64,000 nucleotides of DNA from Nguyenibacter vanlangensis (GTDB lineage: Bacteria > Pseudomonadota > Alphaproteobacteria > Acetobacterales > Acetobacteraceae). Below, piece after piece: positions 56,626 through 64,000 of the stretch (its first letter is position 1; each line of letters begins with the position of its first letter). The stretch lies in assembly GCF_038719015.1 (NCBI RefSeq), contig NZ_CP152276.1, positions 2,399,501 to 2,463,500 of the forward strand. The letters run 5' to 3'. Both the position numbers and the translations under genes were made by a program. The notes below the pieces were generated by a model. That model had not been told where the DNA came from. It saw only the letters and a list, made by a program, of their open reading frames with translations, and did not search any database.

Positions 56626-57313
56626 TCCCGTTCACCGTCGATTAAAGCGGAAAAGTTACTTTAAAATAAACAAACTCAATATCGCGCTATATAAATTCGA
56701 TATCGAAAAAATAGATGGATCCGGCCGTGAAAAGCCGCGCCTTTGCCAACAGAACGAACAACAGGCAGTATCCGTAGCGGCTCCGCCATCCAGGACATAA
56801 CGTCGCAAAATGACAGGCCGGCCAACCGGGCCAATAGACGACCTGATCGCTGACAATCCCTATTATCCTCATTTGTCCATCGTTTGTCTGTCTCAAAAAC
56901 AGGGCGACAAGACAATTTTTTTTCACCATGCAGCACAAATTGTCTTGCAATCTGTCACCACAGCCGGATCAGACGGGATGATCCGTCTTATCCACCCCGC
57001 TCCATCCGCCGCCCGCCTCCGCCCCGGCCCGGGCATCCTTTGCTTTACGGAAACAATCGACGCGAATCGCTGAAAGAAATTTCAGCCGGCCCACCGTCAT
57101 GTCACGCGGCCGCCACAGAGCACGCTGGCCAGGCCGCCGACCCAGGTGAATTTCAGACCAAGGTCGCAGCCGATGACATTGACATAGGTCACCCATGCCC
57201 GAATCGGCGAGGTCTCCCCCCCATAGAGGCTAACTTAGCGGTGGACGGCGGGAATCGGTTTATGATTCATCAGGGGGATGGACTCCGAAAACCCATCCAC
57301 ATTTTGACTTTGC
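56626..57313. other. Gene-free interval before the IS4 remnant
   Basis: An AT-rich segment (56640-56960) is followed by GC-rich sequence. No complete gene was recognised. On the minus strand near 57100-57200 a short open piece (reading YVNVIGCDLGLKFTWVGGLA) hints at a decayed gene, but no family could be named. The interval ends at the broken transposase. Confidence 0.45.
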
Positions 57314-57329
57314 GTGGCAGGAATTGCTG

Positions 57330-58045
57330 TCGCGACCGCCGATGTCGGGCAGTTGAAGCGCCTCAGAGGGGCGAGCGACTGGCTAAGCCATGTCGCCGCA
57401 TCTCTGTTGACGAGAGATGGTTCGGCTCGGCGAACGCCGGCTGCGGATCGTGGATGGCAGCGTGATCCGTTCGAACGGCAAGGACGGCACCGATTGGCGT
57501 CTGCACGCAGCCTATGATCCGGCAGGAGGCCCGTTCAGCCAGCTTGAGATCAGCGATAATCACGGCGGGCAGAGCCTGTCGCGTCACAGCTTCGAGAAGG
57601 GCGATCTGATACTGGCCGACCGGGGATATGCCAGGGCAGGGGATATGCCAGGGCGCCTGGATTGCTGCATGTGCCGGAATTGGGGGCGGACCTCATCACC
57701 CGGATGGGTTGGTCGGCGATCCGGCTACTCACGACGGACGGCGCGGCTTGCCCGCTCCTGGCTCGCCGCCCATCTCATCCTTGGGCTGTTGATCGACGAG
57801 GCCGTCGCCGGCAGCCTCGCTTTTTCCCCCTCCGTCGCCGGTGCGACGGGGCGCGCACCTGTCGCTGTGGCGCCTGCAAAGATTCCTCCGCGACATACTC
57901 CCTGTCGCAATCCTTGATGAGCCGCGCATTTCCCGGCTTGGTCAAAGCCTTGCCGCGGCCGCCCGAAACCTGTTCGAGCCACCACGACGAAGGATATCCC
58001 AGTTCGGACAACTGCACGCTCCGGCCGGCTATGCTGTGCGCTGAA
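57330..58045 (+). pseudogene. IS4-family transposase pseudogene
   Basis: Transposase pieces occur in successive frames: LKRLRGASDWLSHVAASLL, then RRLRIVDGSVIRSNGKDGTD and RLHAAYDP (catalytic-domain start), then ILADRGYARAGDM, LGADLITRMGWSAIRLLTTD, and at the C terminus SLWRLQRFLRDILPVAILDE. A near-duplication of GGATATGCCAGGGC at about 57625-57653 breaks the frame, and further shifts occur. The element is dead. It adjoins the left end of the IS21-type element. Confidence 0.82.
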
Positions 58046-58125
58046 ACGGCTGTCAGGCGAAGTGAGAAAGTGACCCCCTGTCGCAATGAGGAACTGACCC
58101 CCCTTCGTTTTTGAAAGGGGCACCG

Positions 58126-59418
58126 ATGACGGAAGAAAAGAGCATGATTTCCGCATTGTCTGGAACGATGCGGGGAACGGGGATGCTGCAACCCGAGGAG
58201 GTTGCCGCGATGATGCGGCTGCACGGGCTTGGCTGGGGAGCCAAGCGGCTGGCGCGGGAGTTTGGCTGTTCGCGGAACACGGCGCGACGATATGTCCGTG
58301 CTGGCGGGGCGATCGCGTATCGGCAGCCTGAGCGGCGGTCGGCGTTCGATGGTCTGGACGATTGGCTTCGGGAGCGGTTCTTCCGGCACGACGGCAATGC
58401 CGACGTGATCCGCCAGGAACTGGCGAGCGAGCATGGGATCGTCATTGGGCTTCGCTCGGTCGAGTTGAAGGTCCGGCCGTGGCGGCGGGAGTTATTGGCC
58501 CGGAAGCGGGCGACGGTTCGCTTCGAGACGCCGCCTGGGCGGCAGTTGCAGATCGATTTCGGCGAGACGCGGGTGTGGATCGGCGATGAGCGGCTGCGGG
58601 TGTATCTGTTCGTGGCGACGCTCGGCTATTCGCGCCGCCTGCATATCCGCGCGTCGCTGAGGCAGGGACAGGCGGACTGGTTCGCGGGCATGGAGGGCGC
58701 ATTCCTGCGGTTCGGCGGGGTTCCGGCGGAGATCCTGCTCGATAATGCCAAAGCTCTGGTCGAGCATCACGACGCGACGACGCGGGAGGTTCGTTTCAAT
58801 GGGCGGCTGCACGCCTTTGCGCGGTATTGGGGCTTTGCGCCGCGTGCCTGCGCGCCGTATCGCGCCCGGACCAAGGGCAAGGACGAGCGCGGGGTCGGCT
58901 ACGTCAAGAAGAACGCGGTCGCGGGACGGCGTTTCGCGAACTGGGCGATGTTCGAGGCGCATCTTGACCAATGGACGCGCGAGATTGCCGACCGGCGCGT
59001 GCATGGCACGACGGGCGTTGCACCGTCGGAGCGTTTCGCCGGCGAGGCCGAGGCCCTGCGCCCGCTCGGTGGACGCGCGCCGTTCGGCCAGTTGCGCGAT
59101 CTGGTGCGCAAGGTTCAGGCCGATTGCGCGATCGACCTGGACACCAACAGCTACTCCGTGCCGTGGCGGCTGATCGGCGAGAGCGTCCAGATTGTGGTGC
59201 TGGGCGGACGCGTCGTCGTGCGTCATGCCGGGCAGGTCGTGGCGGATCATCCGCTTTGCGCGGGACGCCGGCAGCGGATCGTCGATCGCTCCCATCTCGC
59301 CGGCGTGGTCGGCGGACCGGCCGCGAACGGCCCATCACTTGCCGGGCTACCGACCCCGTTGCCCGACCTGCTCCGGCCGCTGGCCGAATATGAGGCTGTC
59401 GCGGGAGGGGCCTGGTGA
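58126..59418 (+). CDS. istA: IS21 transposase IstA
   Basis: A 430-residue DDE transposase. It has an N-terminal helix-turn-helix (EEVAAMMRLHGLGWGAKRLA, EFGCSRNTARRYV) and a retroviral integrase-like core with acidic residues in QLQIDFGETRVWIGDERL, PAEILLDNAKALV and RTKGKDERGVGYV. The C-terminal part ends in PLAEYEAVAGGAW. It overlaps istB at its stop. The element appears intact and potentially mobile. Confidence 0.95.
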   Translation: MTEEKSMISALSGTMRGTGMLQPEEVAAMMRLHGLGWGAKRLAREFGCSRNTARRYVRAGGAIAYRQPERRSAFDGLDDWLRERFFRHDGNADVIRQELASEHGIVIGLRSVELKVRPWRRELLARKRATVRFETPPGRQLQIDFGETRVWIGDERLRVYLFVATLGYSRRLHIRASLRQGQADWFAGMEGAFLRFGGVPAEILLDNAKALVEHHDATTREVRFNGRLHAFARYWGFAPRACAPYRARTKGKDERGVGYVKKNAVAGRRFANWAMFEAHLDQWTREIADRRVHGTTGVAPSERFAGEAEALRPLGGRAPFGQLRDLVRKVQADCAIDLDTNSYSVPWRLIGESVQIVVLGGRVVVRHAGQVVADHPLCAGRRQRIVDRSHLAGVVGGPAANGPSLAGLPTPLPDLLRPLAEYEAVAGGAW

Positions 59419-60218
59419 TGGCGGGCGTGGACCATGCGGCATTGGTCGGGATGCTGGACCGGCTCAAGCTGACGGCGATCCGCGACCAGCTGGACACGCT
59501 GCTCGACGAGGCGGCGCGCTCGGACATGACGTTACGCGAGGCACTGGCATTCCTGGTCGGGCGCGAGATCGCGCGACGCGACGAGCGCCGCATCGCCATG
59601 GCGAGCAAGATGGCGCAGTTCCCGTTCGTGCGGGAACTCGACGGCTTCGAGTTCGACGCCCAGCCGTCCCTCGATCCCCGGCAGGTCCGCGATCTGGCCG
59701 AGTGCCGCTGGGTCGCGCACGGCGATACGATCCTGCTGCTGGGGCCGCCGGGAACGGGGAAGACGCATCTGGCCGTGGCGCTCGGGCGCGAGGCGATCCG
59801 GCGAAACTACAGCGTGCAGTTCGTCACCGCCGCGACATTGGTCGCCATGCTGGCCAAGGCGCATGCGGACGGCGCGCTGGACAAGCAACTGGCGCTCCTA
59901 TCGCGACCGAAGCTGCTGATCATCGACGAACTGGGCTATCTGCCGTTCGAAGCCAACGCCGCGCATCTGTTTTTCCAGCTCGTCTCAAGGCGCTACGAGC
60001 GCGGCTCGATCCTGCTGACCTCCAATCGCTCGGTCGGAGAATGGGGCGAGGTCTTCGGCGACCCGGTGGTGGCCACCGCCATCCTGGACCGCCTGCTGCA
60101 CCATTCCACCGTGATCACCATCCGCGGCGACAGCTACCGTCTGCGGGAGAAACGACGCTCCGGCCTTCTGCAGAAGGCCGGAGCGTCCATCAGAGAAGCC
60201 GAGACAACCACATCATGA
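59418..60218 (+). CDS. istB: IS21 helper ATPase IstB
   Basis: A 266-residue AAA+ ATPase that assists IstA. Walker A is GPPGTGKTHLA, Walker B is KLLIIDELGYLPF, and sensor-like RGSILLTSNRSVGEWGEVFG follows. The ATG at 59418 overlaps the istA stop; a GTG at 59415 is possible. Confidence 0.95.
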   Translation: MAGVDHAALVGMLDRLKLTAIRDQLDTLLDEAARSDMTLREALAFLVGREIARRDERRIAMASKMAQFPFVRELDGFEFDAQPSLDPRQVRDLAECRWVAHGDTILLLGPPGTGKTHLAVALGREAIRRNYSVQFVTAATLVAMLAKAHADGALDKQLALLSRPKLLIIDELGYLPFEANAAHLFFQLVSRRYERGSILLTSNRSVGEWGEVFGDPVVATAILDRLLHHSTVITIRGDSYRLREKRRSGLLQKAGASIREAETTTS

Positions 60219-60376
60219 CGGGGTCAGTTCCTCGCTTCGCCAAAGGGGTCAGTTCTTCAATTCGTTTGACAACTAGAGCCATATCGGTGAGAGGCAGACC
60301 GAACAGGCCCAAACGATCGATCGGCATGGACGGGACAACCTGCCGGCGAGCGGCGCCATGAGGATGAAAAGCATGG

Positions 60377-60982
60377 TCAGTCCAGTATCCTGAGGGCGCG
60401 TGCGACGAAGATTTCGCCATCCTCGGTGAACTCACCTGCCTTGCCGACAACGCGCATGCCCTGCAGCAGAGCGAGTAGAACCGTGGCTATCGCGCAGGCA
60501 TCGCCCTTCGCCGCGATCGATCCGTCACGTTGCCCTTCTTCAACCAGCCGGCTCAGCATCGTCCGCCGTGAGGAGATTTGCGCACGCAGGATGTCGGCTG
60601 CCTGGCCGACCTGATCGATATCGGCGATCCCGGCGACGATCAGGCAACCCAGCCTGCCGTCCCGGCCTTTACTGAGATCGACATAGAGCCTGAGGAGGCC
60701 CTCGATCCTGGCGCGGGCATTTTCCGCCTGTTCGAAGATCGTCGCGATATGGGCCTCGCGCAGCGCGATATAGTGTTCGAGCGCTTTGGCGAACACGCCC
60801 TCCTTATCCTGATAGGCCTTGTAGACGCTGCCGACCGTCAGGCCCGTCGCCTTGGTCAATTCGCTGATGCCGACGCCTGAGAAGCCGGACGCACTGAACA
60901 GCGCGATCGCGCTGTTCAGGAATTCCGCTTCATCGAAGGCGCGCGGGCGCCCCCGGTTTCCCGCTCGAATGTCCTGTGTCAT
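60377..60982 (-). CDS. TetR-family regulator
   Basis: A 201-residue TetR protein. The helix-turn-helix is at about residues 16-60 (FDEAEFLNSAIALFSASGFS, GISELTKATGLTVGSVYKAY). The C-terminal domain fits the LmrA/YxaF-like group (GRLGCLIVAGIADIDQVGQA). Downstream on the same strand a short piece (60275-60370, reading LFILMAPLAGRLS) may be the start of a lost transporter, cut by the IS21 element. Confidence 0.92.
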   Translation of the reverse strand: MTQDIRAGNRGRPRAFDEAEFLNSAIALFSASGFSGVGISELTKATGLTVGSVYKAYQDKEGVFAKALEHYIALREAHIATIFEQAENARARIEGLLRLYVDLSKGRDGRLGCLIVAGIADIDQVGQAADILRAQISSRRTMLSRLVEEGQRDGSIAAKGDACAIATVLLALLQGMRVVGKAGEFTEDGEIFVARALRILD

Positions 60983-61149
60983 GTTACCGCCGGATTAGGA
61001 AACGATCGTTTCCTAAATAGCAGCTTCACGAACGGAGTCAAGCGCGCTCGGGCATGATCGGGATGATGAAAAAGCGGGCTGCAGAGAGGCTATGATGACC
61101 TGAAGTCGTTCGTTACCGGCTTTGCTTTTCGACCAAAGCGCGCGAACGT

Positions 61150-62043
61150 CTACGCGATGCCTTTGCCGCCGGTGACGCCATAGACCTCGCCATTGATGAA
61201 GCTCGCTTCCTGTGACGCAAGCAGCACATAGACCGGGGCCAGTTCCACCGGCTGCGCCGGACGTCCGAAATCGCTGTTCTTTCCGAAATTCTCGACTTTG
61301 TCCTCCGGCTGGCCGCCGCTGGGCTGCAGGGCGGTCCAGACCGGGCCTGGCGCCACGACATTGGCACGGATGCCTTTTTCGATGAGTTGGCCGGCCAGCG
61401 CCTTGGTATAGGCCACGATGCCGGCCTTGGTGGTCGCATAATCGAGCAGGTTTTCCGATGGATGATAGGCTTGGACCGACGCAGTGGCGATGACCGACGC
61501 TCCTGGTGGCAGGTGCGGCATCGCCGCCTGGGTGATCCAGTACAAGGCATACAGATTCGTCTTCATTGTTCGGTCGAAATCCTCGCTCGAGAGCGCTTCC
61601 AGCGTCTCGCGGAATTGCTGCCGGCCGGCATTGACCACCAGGATATCCAGGCCGCCCAGCCCCGCGGCTGCCCGGTCCACCAATTCCTGGCACCAGGCTT
61701 CATGCTGGATATCGCCGGACAACGCCACCGCCCGGCGGCCTTCGGCCTGAATCAGGGCCATGACCTCTTTGGCATCGGCATCCTCTTCCGGAAGGTAGGC
61801 AATCGCCACATCCGCGCCTTCTCGCGCATAAGCAATGGCGGCGGCACGCCCGATTCCGGAATCTCCTCCGGTTATCAATGCTTTGCGGCCCAACAATCGG
61901 CCCGTCCCCCGATAGCTCTGCTCACCATGGTCGGGAATGGGATCCATCTTCCCCGTTAATCCCGGCCGGGGCTGAGGTTGCCTGGGAAACGGCGGCGACG
62001 GGTATTGCGCACGCGGATCCTGCATTGTCAGACGGTCGGCCAT
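61150..62043 (-). CDS. Short-chain dehydrogenase/reductase (YghA-like)
   Basis: A 297-residue SDR. The cofactor motif is ALITGGDSGIGRAAA (about residues 54-68). The catalytic set is NAGRQQF, a serine in ATASVQAY and the YATTK (YxxxK) motif. It has the N-terminal proline-rich extension of the YghA/GsiB-associated group (PPFPRQPQPRPGLTGKMDP). AGGAG lies 9 bases before ATG 62043, so I prefer this to the ATG at 62052. Such enzymes are often stress-induced. Confidence 0.92.
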   Translation of the reverse strand: MADRLTMQDPRAQYPSPPFPRQPQPRPGLTGKMDPIPDHGEQSYRGTGRLLGRKALITGGDSGIGRAAAIAYAREGADVAIAYLPEEDADAKEVMALIQAEGRRAVALSGDIQHEAWCQELVDRAAAGLGGLDILVVNAGRQQFRETLEALSSEDFDRTMKTNLYALYWITQAAMPHLPPGASVIATASVQAYHPSENLLDYATTKAGIVAYTKALAGQLIEKGIRANVVAPGPVWTALQPSGGQPEDKVENFGKNSDFGRPAQPVELAPVYVLLASQEASFINGEVYGVTGGKGIA

Positions 62044-62197
62044 GACGTGCATCTCCTTCGATCGGGGCGCGAGAGAAAGCTGCCGCTTCCGGACGGACGG
62101 CTCGGGGCGGTCGTCATGCGACCGCCCCGGTGGTCGTCACCGGCCCGCCGGGCAGTATCCGGTGCCTTTCGCACGCTCCCTGAACGACTTGCTCTTT

Positions 62198-62542
62198 TTA
62201 CTCGCCCTTATGGGATGCGTGGCCGCCCTTACGGCCGGCTTCTACCGCTTTTTCATGATCCTGGGCAAAATTGCCGGGATTGTGCTCGGCACCGCCGCCG
62301 CCATGGCTGTGCTGGCCGCCCTTGCGGCCGGCCTCTGCCGCCTTTTCGCGATCCTGAGCGAAATTGCCGGGATTATGCTCGGCACCGCCGCCGCCATGGC
62401 TGTGCTGGCCGCCCTTGCGACCGGCCTCTGCCGCCTTTTCGCGATCCTGGGCGAAATTGCCCGGGTTATGCTCTGCACCGCCGCCACCGCGGCTGTCGGC
62501 CGCGCGCGCGATGGGCGAATGGTAAATTTCCGTGAAATTCAT
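62198..62542 (-). CDS. KGG-repeat stress-induced protein
   Basis: A 114-residue protein with three 31-residue repeats. Each contains GGAEHNPGNFAQDREKAAEAGRKGGQ-type sequence, written here in parts: AEHNPGNFAQDREK then AAEAGRKGGQHSHGGGG. The KGG motif is that of the con-10/stress-induced family. At DNA level the repeat unit is about 93 bases. Upstream the frame extends to 62659, but GGAG lies before ATG 62542. It follows the SDR gene's start on the same strand. Such proteins are intrinsically disordered. Confidence 0.88.
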   Translation of the reverse strand: MNFTEIYHSPIARAADSRGGGGAEHNPGNFAQDREKAAEAGRKGGQHSHGGGGAEHNPGNFAQDREKAAEAGRKGGQHSHGGGGAEHNPGNFAQDHEKAVEAGRKGGHASHKGE

Positions 62543-62940
62543 GACATGCTCCATTTTTTTGAAAAGGGAGCCTCGCATTGTGCGACGGTCACCATGGACT
62601 CGCTGCCCCCTAGCCGCCCGACATGCCGCATCGGGCGAAATCCCAGATAATGCCTCCAAGATTTCCTACACGGTCATCGCTTATCAACGATTCGCGAGCT
62701 ATATCCCAAGATCATGATATTTCGAAACTTCCGTGTCCCGGCGTTCTCATATCGACGCCTTGAGGCCCGTTGCCGGATTTCAGATCGTGCAACTGCCAGG
62801 CAGCGTCAAGCTTTGGCGGAAACCGGGCTATGGCGGCCCCTGGAAATCATTGCGGCGTGAAGGACGACGCGTGGCCATTGGCGGAACTCTGTCCGTTTTT
62901 ACAGGACAATGCGGACGTACTGGCCGTCTTCATCGCCAGG
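62543..62940. other. Gene-free interval between KGG protein and aldo/keto reductase
   Basis: About 400 bases with no recognisable gene on either strand. It should hold the promoter of the KGG gene (its start is at the left end). No hairpin repeat was recognised. Confidence 0.5.
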
Positions 62941-63972
62941 TCAGGCAGCTTTTCGCTCGGCAATCGGCCGCCGGCGCAGGCTTGCCTGCTTCACTGCCGG
63001 CGGCTGGTAATTCGCCTCGTTCACGCCGATATCGGCACCCGGCGGCACGACTTGATCAATCTGATCCAGAACGTCATCGCTGAGCCGAACTTCGGCGCCG
63101 GCCAGCAGGTCATCGAGCTGCTGTTGGGTGCGGGGACCAAGGATCGCCGAGGTGACGGCGGGATGCGCCATGACGAAGCCAAGGGCCATATGAGTCAAAG
63201 ACAGGCCCGCCCCCTGCGCGATCGGGATCAGCTGCTCGATCGCGTCGAGACTGCGCTCGTCGGACATTTGCTTGGGGAAGACTTTGACACGCAGGGAGTC
63301 GGGGAGCGGCTGTCCCTTGCGATAGCGACCCGTGAGCATCCCCTTCGAGAGCGGACTCCAAACCAGGACGCCCATGCCGTAGCGCTGGCAGGTGGGGAGC
63401 ATGTCCCGCTCGATGCCGCGATCCAGGATGGAGTAAGGCGGCTGCTCCGTACGGAAGCGGCCAAGCCCGCGTCGCTCGGCGACCCACTGGGCCTCGACGA
63501 TTTCGGATACGGGAAAGGTCGAGCTGCCGATCGCGCGTACCTTGCCCGCGCGCATCAGATCGGTGAGAACCGACAGGGTTTCCTCGATATCAGTGTCCGG
63601 CGCCGGGCGGTGAATCTGGTAGAGGTCGATATAGTCGGTCTGCAGGCGGCGCAGAGAGCCCTCCACCGCGGAGGTGATCCACCGCCGCGAGTTCCCCTGC
63701 ATATTCGGATCGTCGCCCATCGGGCCATGCACCTTGGTGGCGAGCACGATGCGGTCACGCCGTCCCTTGAGGGCTTTGCCAACGATCTCCTCGGATTCTC
63801 CAGCGCTGTAGCGATCGGCGGTGTCGATAAAGTTGATGCCGAAATCCAAGGCCTTGTGAACGATCTGGATGCAGTCATCGTGATCGGGATTGGCCAATTT
63901 TCCAAACATCATCGCGCCCAGGCAGTAGGGGCTGACCTTGATCCCGGTGCGACCGAGCGTGCGGTATTGCAT
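62941..63972 (-). CDS. Aldo/keto reductase
   Basis: A 343-residue NADPH-dependent oxidoreductase of the AKR superfamily. The catalytic tetrad is visible: Asp and Tyr in NFIDTADRYSAGESEE, Lys in IVLATKVHG, and His in DLYQIHRP. The segment GVLVWSPLSKGMLTGRYR is also typical. The gene is complete; it ends 12 bases short of the right-hand divergent region and starts at 63972 (ATG). Confidence 0.93.
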   Translation of the reverse strand: MQYRTLGRTGIKVSPYCLGAMMFGKLANPDHDDCIQIVHKALDFGINFIDTADRYSAGESEEIVGKALKGRRDRIVLATKVHGPMGDDPNMQGNSRRWITSAVEGSLRRLQTDYIDLYQIHRPAPDTDIEETLSVLTDLMRAGKVRAIGSSTFPVSEIVEAQWVAERRGLGRFRTEQPPYSILDRGIERDMLPTCQRYGMGVLVWSPLSKGMLTGRYRKGQPLPDSLRVKVFPKQMSDERSLDAIEQLIPIAQGAGLSLTHMALGFVMAHPAVTSAILGPRTQQQLDDLLAGAEVRLSDDVLDQIDQVVPPGADIGVNEANYQPPAVKQASLRRRPIAERKAA

Positions 63973-64000
63973 GGCGTTCTCCTGTGGCTGCGATCGTTTG

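Larger units (their letters stand above)
58051..60271 (+). mobile_element. IS21-family insertion sequence (complete istA-istB)
   Basis: The ends are inverted: the left begins TGTCAGGCGAAG and the right ends CTTCAATTCGTTTGACA. Repeated GAACTGACCCC-type motifs occur inside both ends (for example 58091-58101 and in reverse near 60221 and 60245). It carries intact istA and istB. No clear target duplication is seen at the two sides, so a neighbour may have been lost. It splits the IS4 remnant from a hairpin-repeat fragment at 60272. Confidence 0.88.

Noticed and set aside
56173..56664. Plus-strand frames opposite the coiled-coil protein
   Set aside because: They are Pro/Arg/His-rich shadow frames; the minus-strand frame has a more protein-like amphipathic helix.
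62198..62480. Regular 93-bp repeats considered as a CRISPR array
   Set aside because: The repeats are contiguous, in frame and encode KGG protein repeats; there are no variable spacers.
62733..63083. Plus-strand frame of 116 codons near the aldo/keto reductase end
   Set aside because: Partly antisense to the reductase, no similarity, poor ribosome site.

Overview
The window is high-GC DNA that looks like an alphaproteobacterium of the acetic acid bacteria (Acetobacteraceae, Gluconacetobacter/Komagataeibacter-like). That placement is an inference from gene style: TonB-dependent receptors, a KdpFABC-D operon without KdpE inside the window, cytochrome b561 proteins, PutA, and remnants of IS66, IS5 and IS4 elements. 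No rRNA or tRNA gene and no CRISPR array was seen. Many very long reading frames opposite real genes are antisense shadows caused by the high GC content and were discarded.

Layout. 1-6850 (minus strand): kdp potassium-uptake operon in the order small ORF, kdpF, kdpA, kdpB, kdpC, kdpD, with kdpD running off the left edge. It is divergent from a beta-barrel outer-membrane protein (7104-8354). 8633-11585 (plus): acyltransferase, phosphoribosyltransferase and a class A beta-lactamase whose KTG box is altered. 11735-21148: an island bounded by direct copies of a small lipoprotein locus. It carries IS66 and IS5 remnants, an unrecognised low-GC gene (12432-14246) divergent from an HxlR regulator, a TetR/AcuI-type reductase pair with matching operators, and an alcohol dehydrogenase / SnoaL-like / cupin / royal-jelly-like operon. 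20974-23871 (minus): lipoprotein, cytochrome b561, and an ABC ATPase and permease. 24003-27794: IS66 scar and two low-GC membrane proteins (EamA transporter, FtsX-like permease). 28081-36029: kinase-like protein, TonB receptor, GntR regulator and divergent putA.

36317-44874: secreted cupin, small lipoprotein, GNAT enzyme, CBS-BON protein, SulP transporter, DUF2252 protein and Tat-exported GH13 glucosidase. 45078-50047 (minus): a compact four-gene unit of TonB receptor, beta-propeller, a secreted protein with two ferredoxin-like halves, and cytochrome b561. Next come an MFS transporter, an FAD-dependent oxidoreductase with a LysR regulator, an Lrp regulator and a second, canonical class A beta-lactamase. 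57314-60271: a broken IS4 transposase and an intact IS21-type element. 60377-63972: TetR regulator, SDR, KGG-repeat stress protein and aldo/keto reductase.

Two families of structured dispersed repeats stand out. One is a hairpin element (at least five copies) whose stem sequence differs between copies while pairing and architecture are kept. The other is a 120-bp element with a hairpin at each end, present twice in opposite orientation. The best candidates for new biology are the TonB receptor / propeller / double ferredoxin-fold / b561 operon, the excisable-looking island with its unknown 604-residue protein, and the hairpin repeats.
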